DNA from: Lachnospiraceae bacterium
GTDB taxonomy: Bacteria > Bacillota > Clostridia > Lachnospirales > Lachnospiraceae
Assembly (NCBI GenBank): GCA_031272185.1
Contig: JAISUG010000012.1
Coordinates: 1-32,520 of the forward strand
Direction: 5' to 3'
DNA length: 32,520 bases
Positions 1 to 7,498 of this stretch are shown in pieces. Each line of letters starts with the position of its first letter. The stretch's first letter is position 1. The notes below the pieces were generated by a model. It saw only the letters and a list, made by a program, of their open reading frames with translations. It did no database searches and was not told where the DNA came from. The translations under genes and the position numbers were made by a program.

Positions 1-218
1 CTCGTCCAGCGTGGCGACGAACTCGTAGCGTTCGACGCCCAGGGCCTTGAACGCGTCCGCGCTGGCCAGGGAATTGAAATACGCCTCCTCGGTCATCACC
101 AGCCGCCCGGCGGCGTACCAGCCCACGCCCTGTCGTAGAACGTCTTGCCGTCCGCGCCCCAGGGCGCGCCAAACAGGGCGTACACCGAATGTGAATCGAT
201 CCATTTGACCAGGGTGAT
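1..218 (-). pseudogene. Remnant of a phage minor head protein (SPP1 gp7 / MuF-like), truncated and frame-broken
   Basis: On the minus strand, two pieces in different frames read like one protein family. From about 218 to 129 the frame gives a segment ending in PWGADGKTFYDR. From about 128 to 1 the next frame gives AAGRLVMTEEAYFNSLASAD followed by a stretch ending GVERYEFVATLDE. In SPP1 gp7/MuF head-morphogenesis proteins, as I recall the family, a 'W-ADGK-F-DRIW' segment is followed some tens of residues later by 'RLVMTEEAYF' and 'GVE-YE-ATLD'. Here the pieces abut, so an internal deletion plus a frame change is likely. The rest lies beyond the left edge. No start codon or RBS is credible. 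Family assignment is from memory of the motif; a sequencing error could explain the frame change but not the missing middle. Confidence 0.45.
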
Positions 219-290
219 TCTTAACTGAATGACATGGGGTGTGACCTGTAACAGTGGAAGCGAGTTTATCAATATTTTATACTTATTTAC

Positions 291-319
291 TTGACAAAGT
301 GACAAGGTGTCACTACAAT
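291..319 (+). promoter_or_regulatory. Putative distal promoter overlapped by the first operator
   Basis: TTGACA (291-296), a 17-base spacer and TACAAT (314-319) form a near-consensus sigma-A promoter. The -10 lies inside the perfect 308-330 palindrome, so a repressor bound there would block it. The TACAAT hexamer recurs in every repeat unit, but only this copy has a good -35. Confidence 0.5.
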
Positions 320-535
320 GTGTAGTGACATGTTGTCACCTTTGTGACGTAAGGTGCCACTACAATGTGTAGGTCACTTTTGTGACGTAAGGTGTCACTA
401 CAATGTGTAGGTCGCTTTTGTGACGTAAGGTGCCACTACAATGTGTAGGTCACTTTTGTGACGTAACGTGTCTGCTACAATGTGTAGTGACATGTTGTCA
501 CCTTTGTGAAGTAAGGTGTCTGCCACTATAGTGAG
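291..535. repeat. Array of operator-like palindromic repeats upstream of tetR
   Basis: Five copies of a unit built around CACTACAATGTGTAG occur at about 299-343, 344-381, 382-419, 420-457 and 458-505, with a degenerate sixth at 506-535. The three inner units are exactly 38 bp. The first and fifth carry 7-10 extra bases (TGACATGTTGTCACC). The first copy holds a perfect inverted repeat, TGTCACTACA-atg-TGTAGTGACA (308-330), inside a larger near-palindrome (about 294-343). The other copies keep at least the CTACA-atg-TGTAG core. Palindromes of this size next to a tetR gene are typical operators, so the array is probably the binding platform for the TetR protein encoded at 641. There are no unique spacers, so this is not a CRISPR. 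Confidence 0.75.
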
Positions 536-566
536 CGGGGCTCACTTAGCACTTACAGCCGATATA

Positions 567-595
567 TTGACAACCGGCGTAGGGTATGGTATAGT
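567..595 (+). promoter_or_regulatory. Putative proximal promoter of the tetR-RND operon
   Basis: TTGACA (567-572), a 17-base spacer and TATAGT (590-595) form a strong sigma-A promoter 45 bases before the tetR start codon and just downstream of the operator array. Confidence 0.7.
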
Positions 596-640
596 AGTGA
601 ATTGTACTAGTGCATTTAATACACACGAAAGGACCCGAAG

Positions 641-1543
641 ATGCCCACGGAACGGTTTTTGCGTTTGAGCCGCGAGAAACAGGAAGCCATCAAAAGCGCT
701 GCGGTGGAAGAGTTTTCCAACGTGCCTTTCGAGAAGGTGTCCATCAACCGCATCATCCGCAATGCGGGCATCAGCCGCGGGAGTTTCTACACATATTTCG
801 AGGACAAGCGGGACATACTGGGGTTCATGATCCGGGACGTGAAGCTGCAGGCGTTTGCGTTTTTCAGGGATCGGGTCCGGTCAAACGGCGGGGATTTCTG
901 GGAGGCGATGGAGCAGTTCCTGGAGTACCTGATGGGCGTCATCGCGGACAACCACCTGTTTGAGATCTACCGGAATTTCCTGGTGGACCCGAACATGCCC
1001 GCGCCTTTCGAGGCGGAGCACCAGGTGGGGGTTTTCTCCCTGGACGAGGGGCTGGGGGCGGCATCCGGGAAACTGGACGCTGCTGCGCAGGTCGTGTCCG
1101 GGAAACTGGACGCGGCGGCGGGGGCGATGTCGGAGAAGCTGGAGAAAAAGGCACAGACAGTGGCGCGCAAGCCGAAGCTGCACCAGTTCCCATTCAAACG
1201 CCCTGGCCTCGGGGCAAAGGCGGGCGAGGGTCAGGGCGCCATGGCCGGTATGGCGAAAGGGGACGGGCAATGCGCCGACTGGGAGAGGGCGTTCGCCATG
1301 CGGGATGAGGCCGAGGTGTTTTTTGAGGAAGTGTATGGTTTGGTGGACGCAGGGCGGTTCCGGGAAAAGAGCCTGGAGTTTTTCGAGATGACGGCGAACC
1401 TGTGCATGGCGGCCGTCGTGATCTCGGTCACCCAGTACCATTGGCGCAAAGACCAGAAAGAGCGGATACTGGAAGGGTTCCGCAAGCGGCTGGCCGTCAT
1501 ACGGTACGGGGCGGAGTCGGCGCCGGATGCACATGGGCATTGA
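641..1543 (+). CDS. TetR/AcrR-family transcriptional regulator with internal insertion
   Basis: Probably represses its own operon and the downstream efflux genes and is released by ligand binding. Residues 14-62 form the TetR helix-turn-helix, including the recognition segment ISRGSFYTYFEDKRDIL. The rest should be the helical ligand/dimer domain. The ATG at 641 follows an AAAGGA site (628-633). The protein is 300 aa, against about 190-220 aa for the family. The excess is a low-complexity, Ala/Gly/Lys-rich segment at about residues 140-212 that starts with a duplicated SGKLDAAA (142-149 and 153-160). Flanking helices (up to about 120 and from about 213) look normal, so the segment reads as an insertion in the ligand domain. 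It heads the RND gene set, and the array at 291-535 is its likely operator. The ligand cannot be told from sequence. Confidence 0.85.
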   Translation: MPTERFLRLSREKQEAIKSAAVEEFSNVPFEKVSINRIIRNAGISRGSFYTYFEDKRDILGFMIRDVKLQAFAFFRDRVRSNGGDFWEAMEQFLEYLMGVIADNHLFEIYRNFLVDPNMPAPFEAEHQVGVFSLDEGLGAASGKLDAAAQVVSGKLDAAAGAMSEKLEKKAQTVARKPKLHQFPFKRPGLGAKAGEGQGAMAGMAKGDGQCADWERAFAMRDEAEVFFEEVYGLVDAGRFREKSLEFFEMTANLCMAAVVISVTQYHWRKDQKERILEGFRKRLAVIRYGAESAPDAHGH

Positions 1544-1660
1544 TGTGCACCACGTGGCGGCCATCCCGGACGGCGGCGCAAGGGACAGGGATGAAAGAGA
1601 CCGCGGCCGCCACAGTTAGGCGCCGGATGGAAGAATCAGAACATCGAAGGAGAGCGACAC

Positions 1661-2821
1661 ATGAAGAAAGTATTGACGGCTATCATCGTACTCATCGTCC
1701 TGGTGGCCATTGGCTTCGGGGTATGGTATGTGGTGGCGGGGCAAAACACATTGGCAGAAAAAGAAGAAACGCGGCCGACGGTGGCCACGGTGAAGCCACA
1801 GACCGCTGACATAGTGAACTACACGTCACTGGTGGGGACCGTGGAACCTGCGACGACGGTGACGGTGATCCCGAAGATGGCGGGGGAGATGACCGAAGTG
1901 TCATTTGCCGTCGGCGAAGAGGTGAAAGAGGGGCAGACGCTGGTGCGGCTGCACTCGGATGCCCTGTCCTCCCTGCAGATACAGGTGGACGCCGCGAAGA
2001 TTTCCATGGACGATGCGGCCAGCACCCTGGCGAAGATGGAAGCGCTGTATGCGGCTGGGGGCGTTTCCCAGCAGACCATCGACCAGCTCCAAAGCGCGGC
2101 CACGGCCACCCGCCTCCAATACGAAGCGGCCAAAACCCAGCTGGACCTGCAGGAAGAGTATACCGATATCGTCTCCCCCATCGACGGTGTGGTGGAGTCC
2201 CGTTCCGCCGAGGTGCATGGCATGGCCTCCCCAGGGGTGCCGGTGGCTGTCATCAGCGCGCGGGGCGAGACGCTGGTGACATTCGGCGTGACCGAACGTG
2301 TGCTGGGGAACCTGGGTGTGGGCATGGAGATAGACCTGACCAAGGAGCAGACACTCTACCGCGGCGTGATCAGGGAAGTGGGCAACATGGTGAACCCCAT
2401 GACAGGCCTCTTCCAGGTGAAAGCCGCCGTGGTGGGGAAGGTGGTGGGCCAGGGTGCCGCCAATTCATCGGAAGTGGTAGACATTGAGTACGGCACCTTA
2501 GCTACCGGCACCAAGATCAAAGTGACCGCGGTGGTGGAGCAGGTGCAGGGCGCATTGACCGTCCCGCTGGACGCGGTGCTCTATTCCGATGGCCAGCCTT
2601 TCGTCTATGTGCTGGAGCAAGACCCGTCCGACTCCTCCGCGGTGGCCTCCGTGCGCAAGGTGGACATCGTCCAAGGGATACATGACAGTTCGGTCACACA
2701 GGTGGTGTCGGGGCTTGGGAAGACAGATGAAGTGGTGGTGACCTGGTCCAACGAGCTCACCGACGGCGCAGGGGTCATCTGGCGGGGAAACCGTGACAGC
2801 GCAGGCGGCGGCGCAAACTGA
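1661..2821 (+). CDS. RND efflux periplasmic adaptor (membrane fusion protein, HlyD/AcrA-like)
   Basis: Links an RND pump to its outer component and is anchored in the cytoplasmic membrane. Residues 4-25 form one N-terminal transmembrane segment with no lipobox. Two half-lipoyl (barrel-sandwich) motifs flank a helical hairpin: about 64-98 (PKMAGEMTEVSFAVGEEVKE) and about 165-200 (IVSPIDGVVESRSAEVHGMA). The hairpin between them (about 100-162) is Ala/Gln-rich. Beta-barrel and membrane-proximal domains follow. Length 386 aa is normal. The start follows a GAAGGAGAG site. It sits 117 bases after tetR and about 210 bases before the pump gene. The last codons (SAGGGAN) run into a 34-bp tandem repeat that continues past the stop, so the C-terminus may have been altered by repeat expansion. 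Confidence 0.9.
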   Translation: MKKVLTAIIVLIVLVAIGFGVWYVVAGQNTLAEKEETRPTVATVKPQTADIVNYTSLVGTVEPATTVTVIPKMAGEMTEVSFAVGEEVKEGQTLVRLHSDALSSLQIQVDAAKISMDDAASTLAKMEALYAAGGVSQQTIDQLQSAATATRLQYEAAKTQLDLQEEYTDIVSPIDGVVESRSAEVHGMASPGVPVAVISARGETLVTFGVTERVLGNLGVGMEIDLTKEQTLYRGVIREVGNMVNPMTGLFQVKAAVVGKVVGQGAANSSEVVDIEYGTLATGTKIKVTAVVEQVQGALTVPLDAVLYSDGQPFVYVLEQDPSDSSAVASVRKVDIVQGIHDSSVTQVVSGLGKTDEVVVTWSNELTDGAGVIWRGNRDSAGGGAN

Positions 2822-2962
2822 GCCAACCGAGGCCGATGGCGGCGGCGCAGAGTGAGCAAACCGGCACCGATGGCGACGGCGCACAGGCCATCGAGATCGA
2901 TGGCGATGACGCAAACTGAGCCAACCGAGGCCGATGGCGGCGGCGCAAACTGAGCTAGCCGA
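2813..2962. repeat. 34-bp tandem repeats spanning the adaptor stop codon and spacer
   Basis: Units start GCAAACTGAGCCAACCGAGG and lie at 2813-2846, 2847-2880, 2881-2910 (diverged, 30 bp) and 2911-2944, with a partial fifth from 2945. The first unit holds the adaptor's last codons and TGA. Since 34 is not a multiple of three, and stops appear, the array is not coding. It fills most of the spacer before the pump gene. Confidence 0.85.
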
Positions 2963-3034
2963 CAAATGAGGGACAATGGGAGATGTATGCGCCCGGATGT
3001 ATATGGCGCGGTACATTGGAAATAGAGGAAACCT

Positions 3035-6000
3035 ATGCTGAATCTTACGAAATTCGCCTTGCGGCGGCCTGTCACGGTGATACTTGCGCTGGTGACGCTG
3101 GCATTTTTCGGCCTGCAGGCGATCCTGGGGTCAAAACTGGAAATGATACCTGAGATGAACCTGCCCATGCTCATCGTGGCGGTGCCGTACCCGGGCGCCA
3201 GCCCTGCGGACCTGGACGAACTGGTGAGCCGGCCCCTGGAGGAAAGCGCATCCACGCTGGAAAACGTGGACACGGTGTACACGATTTCATTGGAAAACAT
3301 TTCCGTCCTCGAAATCATGTACAAATACGGCACCAACATGGACAAGGCGTACAATGACCTGAAAAAGGTGGTGGATGCGCAGGAGTCCACGCTGCCGGAG
3401 GACGCCCAGGAGCCGATCATCATTTCCATCGACATCAACTCCATGGCGAACCTGCAGCTGGCGGTCAGCGCGGGCACGGACCAGAACCTCCAGCAGTACG
3501 TGGAGGACAACATCGTGCCGGAGCTGGAAAAGTTAAGCTCGGTGGGGCAGGTTTCCCTGTCCGGCGGGCGGGAAAACTACATCCGTGTGGAGCTCATATC
3601 CGAGAAGCTCGCCCAGTACAACCTGGACATGGCCGCGGTGAACGCATTGCTCTCCACGGCGGATTTCACCATCCCCGCAGGGTACGCCCTGGTGGGGAGG
3701 CAGGAGCTGTCCCTGTCCGTGGGGGAGAAGTACGACCGCATGGAGCAGCTGGGCCAGGTGACCATCCCCACGGCGACGGGGGACGTGATACACCTGTCTG
3801 ACATTGCCAATATCTACCAGACGCTCAAGGAGGCGGACAGCCTGGGGCGGTTCAACGGGCAGGACACGGTGACGATCTCCGTCCAGAAGGCCCAGGACTA
3901 CACTGCGGTGGACGTTTCCCGGCAGGTGCTCAAGGAGGTGGACAAGCTCAAGGCGGCGAACCCCAGCCTGAACATGGTGGTGGTCCAGGACGGCAGCGAG
4001 ATGATCATGAACTCCATCGTGTCGGTGCTCCAGACCATGGCGATGGCCATACTGCTGTCCATGCTGGTGCTGTTCATATTTTACGGGGAGTGGCGGGCGT
4101 CCGTCATCGTGGGGGCCAGCATCCCCATCTCGGTGTTTTTGGCGCTGATCGCCATCCGCGCCGCAGGGTTCTCCTTCAACGTGGTGTCGCTGGGTTCCCT
4201 GGTGCTGGGCGTGGGCATGATGGTGGACAACTCCATCGTGGTGCTGGAGAGCTGTTTCCGGGTCAAGAAGAAGCTGACATTTTTCGAGGCGGCGCTGGAG
4301 GGCAGCCGGCAGGTCATCGCCGCTGTGTTCGGGTCCACCGCCACCACCTGCGTGGTGTTCATCCCCATCGGGCTGCTGGCGGGGCTCACCGGGCAGCTGT
4401 TCAAGCAGCTGGGGTTCACCATCGTGTTCTGTATGGTGGCGTCCCTGGTTTCCGCCGTGACCATCGTCCCCATGTGCTACATCGCCATGCACCCCAGGGA
4501 GCGTGAGGAGTTTGCGGCCAACCGATGGATGAGCCGGACACAGGACGCCTACCGCCGGTTCGTGCGCAGGATCCTGCCCCGCAGGAAAACCGTGGTGGGG
4601 GTGTCGATCCTGCTGCTGGTAGCATCCGTCGCGCTGGTGGCAAACCTGGGCATGGAGCTGATGCCCAACGTGGACGAGGGGACCATCGCCATGTCCGTGA
4701 CGGTGAAGCCCGGCATGTCCGCGGAGGAGATATACAAAGTGGTGGAGCCGGTGGAGGAGTTCGTGGCCGGCGACCCCGACGTGGACCGGTACATGCTGAC
4801 CTACGGTTCCAGCGGCCTGTCCATACAGATCGGCGACGTGGTGTCCATCACAGCCTACCTGGTGGACAAGCCCAGCATGAGCACCGCAGACAAGATCGCG
4901 GCGTGGAAGCAGTTCACCAACACGCTGACGGACTGCACCGTGACCATGGAAAGCACCAGCTCCATGTCCATGGGGATGGCCACCGGCACGGCGATCACCA
5001 TCGCGCTGCAAAGCCCTGACCTGGATGCGCTCACCGAGGCGGCGCTGGATCTCTCTGCCCAGCTTCGGGAGAGGGAGGACATCACCAAAGTCCACTCGGA
5101 GCTGGAGAACGCCGCCCCCATCATCCGCGCGAAGATAGACCCGGTGCTGGCCCAGGCGGAGGGCCTTAGCCCAGCCGTCATCGGCGGCACATTGTACAAC
5201 ACCCTCAACGGCATGAAGGCGATGGACCTGTCGGTGAACGGCAACAGCATCGAGGTGCGGGTGGAGTACCCCGAGGGGGAATACGACTCCCTGGAAAAAC
5301 TGCGCAACATGATGCTCTATACCCCGGCGGGGCGGCAGGTGATGCTTAGCGACCTGGCGGAGTTCACATACGAGGACAGCCCGGTGTACATCTGGAGGGC
5401 CAACAAGCAGTACCAGGTGGAAATCACCGCCCAGGTGGTGACCGGGTTTGAAAAGACCGCCGAGACCGACGTGAAGAAGTTCGTGGCGGAGTCCACGCTG
5501 CCCGTGGGGGTGGCGATGGCGACCAGCACCTACGACGAGATGATGACGGAGGAGCTGGCGGCCCTGGGCGGGGCGATCCTGACTGCGATATTCCTCATAT
5601 TCATCGTCATGGCGATGCAGTTCGAGTCGCCCAAGTTCTCGCTGATGGTGATGATCTCCATCCCATTCAGCCTCATCGGGGCATTCGGTCTGCTGTTCCT
5701 GGCCCAGTGCAAGATCAACATGGTGAGCATGATGGGGTTCCTGATGATGATCGGGACGGTGGTGAACAATGCCATCCTGTATGTGGACACGGCGAACCAG
5801 GAGCGGGCCAACATGCCCCTGATGGACGCATTGGTGGAGGCGGGCGCGATCCGCATCCGGCCCATCCTTATGACCACGCTGACCACCGTGCTCGCGATGA
5901 TGCCCATGTGCGTGGGGTACGGCAGGTCCGGGAAGATACTCCAGGGGCTGGCGCTGGTGAACGTGGGGGGCTTGCTGGCTTCCACGATACTGTCGCTGAC

Positions 6001-6076
6001 GCTGCTGCCCACATTCTACCTGATGTTCGACAAGACCCACAAGGTGCAGCAGGAACCGGAATTCGTGGATGGATGA
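3035..6076 (+). CDS. RND-family multidrug efflux permease (HAE1-like)
   Basis: Proton-driven inner-membrane pump that exports drugs, lipophilic compounds or lipids with the adaptor encoded just upstream. At 1013 aa it has full family length. The N-terminus (FALRRPVTVILALVTLAFFG) is the classical first transmembrane helix, followed by the porter segment with PYPGASPADLDELVSRPLEE. TM4 carries GMMVDNSIVVLES: Asp398 aligns with the proton-relay Asp407 of AcrB, while the neighbouring Asp408 is Asn here. The second half repeats the architecture, and the TM10 region reads MMIGTVVNNAILYVDTANQE. The ATG at 3035 follows AGAGGAA (3024-3030). Substrate is unknown. The single Asp is a visible departure from AcrB; whether other Gram-positive RND pumps share it needs an alignment. 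Confidence 0.95.
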   Translation: MLNLTKFALRRPVTVILALVTLAFFGLQAILGSKLEMIPEMNLPMLIVAVPYPGASPADLDELVSRPLEESASTLENVDTVYTISLENISVLEIMYKYGTNMDKAYNDLKKVVDAQESTLPEDAQEPIIISIDINSMANLQLAVSAGTDQNLQQYVEDNIVPELEKLSSVGQVSLSGGRENYIRVELISEKLAQYNLDMAAVNALLSTADFTIPAGYALVGRQELSLSVGEKYDRMEQLGQVTIPTATGDVIHLSDIANIYQTLKEADSLGRFNGQDTVTISVQKAQDYTAVDVSRQVLKEVDKLKAANPSLNMVVVQDGSEMIMNSIVSVLQTMAMAILLSMLVLFIFYGEWRASVIVGASIPISVFLALIAIRAAGFSFNVVSLGSLVLGVGMMVDNSIVVLESCFRVKKKLTFFEAALEGSRQVIAAVFGSTATTCVVFIPIGLLAGLTGQLFKQLGFTIVFCMVASLVSAVTIVPMCYIAMHPREREEFAANRWMSRTQDAYRRFVRRILPRRKTVVGVSILLLVASVALVANLGMELMPNVDEGTIAMSVTVKPGMSAEEIYKVVEPVEEFVAGDPDVDRYMLTYGSSGLSIQIGDVVSITAYLVDKPSMSTADKIAAWKQFTNTLTDCTVTMESTSSMSMGMATGTAITIALQSPDLDALTEAALDLSAQLREREDITKVHSELENAAPIIRAKIDPVLAQAEGLSPAVIGGTLYNTLNGMKAMDLSVNGNSIEVRVEYPEGEYDSLEKLRNMMLYTPAGRQVMLSDLAEFTYEDSPVYIWRANKQYQVEITAQVVTGFEKTAETDVKKFVAESTLPVGVAMATSTYDEMMTEELAALGGAILTAIFLIFIVMAMQFESPKFSLMVMISIPFSLIGAFGLLFLAQCKINMVSMMGFLMMIGTVVNNAILYVDTANQERANMPLMDALVEAGAIRIRPILMTTLTTVLAMMPMCVGYGRSGKILQGLALVNVGGLLASTILSLTLLPTFYLMFDKTHKVQQEPEFVDG

Positions 6077-6099
6077 CGCAGGTAGGTCTTGTCAGGTTT

Positions 6100-6207
6100 G
6101 GTCTGGCCTGTGGCTGGGACGATGGAAAATGAGAGAACGGAGTGGGCGGCTGTTCAAGCGAGATATGGTCTGGCTTTTGGTTGGAACGATGGAAGGGGGA
6201 AAGGAAC
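6100..6207. repeat. Diverged 67-bp direct duplication between the pump and first TolC-like gene
   Basis: GGTCTGGCCTGTGGCTGGGA (from 6100) is followed 67 bases later by GGTCTGGCTTTTGGTTGGAA (from 6167). Both continue with CGATGGAA. The second copy supplies the GGAAGGGGGAAAGGA ribosome binding site of the next gene. Confidence 0.75.
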
Positions 6208-7488
6208 ATGAGACTTCCGACAGATAGAATAGGGAACTCGGGCCGGGGGGCGCTTGCGATGGCGGCGGAGGGCATGGCCCCGTGCCCGCCCGGCAAAGGG
6301 CGCCGGGGGAAGATGCGCCAGGGGAAGATGCGCGTGGTTCCTTGCGCTTTGGCGCTGGCGATGGCCCTGGGGGCGTGCCTTCCCGGCACCGCTTGGGCCT
6401 TAAGCCCGGAGTTTGCCCGCACCCCCGAGGAGTGGGCCACGCTGCGTGACGACGTGCTGGAATTCGGGGAGATCCCCGACCTGATCGAGGAGTACAATGT
6501 GACCGTCCGCAACAACCAGTCGGACTACCAGGTGTTTTTGCGGGACTACGGCGCCACGAAGGACGATGTGTCCGAGAAATACCTGGACATGGCGGACGAA
6601 ATAGAGGGAAGCATCGACTATCCTGACACGGACGACGCCTCCTATGCCATGTCCATGGCGGCCATCGTGCAGAACCAGAGCGCCGCGGACAGCCTGCGCA
6701 AACAGGCGGACGACAATGTGCAGGATGCCTACGTGGTGTGGCTGGGCTACCAGTCGGCCAAGGGCGCGCTGGTGGCCGTCGCCAAGGGCAACCTGATCTC
6801 CTACGAGCGCCAGCAGCTGGAACTGGAAAATGCCATCGCCCGGAGGGGCGTGCTGGCGGCAGCCTACGAGCTGACGTCGGCCAAATACCGGCTGGGCATG
6901 GCCCTCCGGACGGATCTCCTCACGGACCAGGAGGCCCTGCAAAGCCAGGATGCGAAGATCCTGGGGCTGCAGTCCGACATAGAGAACACCAGGCGCAAGC
7001 TCATCACCATGACGGGGTGGAAATCCGACGCCACGCCTGAGATTACGCCCATGCCCGCGCCGGACTGGACGGCGATAGCGGAGCTAGACCTGGCCTCCGA
7101 CACCGAGGCGGCGATAGGGAACAACTACACGCTCTTGGCCAACAAACGCAAGCTGGACAATGCCGTCGCCCAGGAAACGAAAGACAACCTGACCAGGGCC
7201 ATCGCGAGCAACGAGCAGAACATCACCACTTCCATGGCAAATGCATACCGGTCGATCCTCTCCGCCAGGGCTTCCTATGACATGGCGGTGGCCCAGGCCC
7301 AGGCCCAGGTGACGCTGTGGAGGCTGGCGGGGGAGCGCTACCGCCTGGGGCAGATCAGCCGGGTGGAATACGACACCGCGCAGGTGGACTATGCAGAGAT
7401 GCAGCGTTTGGTGGGGGTGGCCCAGCTGAATGTGTGGCAGGCACTGGTGTCCTACGAGAGCGCGCGGGATGGCATGGCCGGGGCGTAA
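6208..7488 (+). CDS. TolC-like outer-component/coiled-coil secreted protein, first copy
   Basis: Resembles TolC-family outer membrane efflux proteins in its long alpha-helical repeats. The C-terminal half reads LWRLAGERYRLGQISRVEY and then VDYAEMQRLVGVAQLNVWQA, a typical TolC-family closing helical pair. A hydrophobic signal segment (about residues 43-60) ends in GTAWA at about 60-64, a plausible signal peptidase I site. An alternative is a weak lipobox, LGAC with Cys57. I chose the ATG at 6208 because GGAAGGGGG lies 8 bases before it; ATGs at 6313 or 6328 would give a shorter, more usual signal peptide, and the first 35 residues look unconserved. Length is 426 aa from this start. The next gene is a second protein of the same type. 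In an organism without an outer membrane it may instead span or brace the cell wall. Confidence 0.75.
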   Translation: MRLPTDRIGNSGRGALAMAAEGMAPCPPGKGRRGKMRQGKMRVVPCALALAMALGACLPGTAWALSPEFARTPEEWATLRDDVLEFGEIPDLIEEYNVTVRNNQSDYQVFLRDYGATKDDVSEKYLDMADEIEGSIDYPDTDDASYAMSMAAIVQNQSAADSLRKQADDNVQDAYVVWLGYQSAKGALVAVAKGNLISYERQQLELENAIARRGVLAAAYELTSAKYRLGMALRTDLLTDQEALQSQDAKILGLQSDIENTRRKLITMTGWKSDATPEITPMPAPDWTAIAELDLASDTEAAIGNNYTLLANKRKLDNAVAQETKDNLTRAIASNEQNITTSMANAYRSILSARASYDMAVAQAQAQVTLWRLAGERYRLGQISRVEYDTAQVDYAEMQRLVGVAQLNVWQALVSYESARDGMAGA

Positions 7489-7498
7489 AGGAGGGATC

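Noticed and set aside
291..535. 38-bp repeats considered as a CRISPR array
   Set aside because: Units are contiguous with no unique spacers, the core is palindromic, and no cas genes are near.
2821..3034. Tandem 34-bp repeats considered as a coding repeat
   Set aside because: The unit is not a multiple of three and all frames meet stops.
3533..6040. 835-aa open frame on the minus strand opposite the RND pump
   Set aside because: Composition is dominated by His, Gly, Arg and Gln with no family motif. It is the usual antisense shadow of a GC-rich gene with strong third-position bias.
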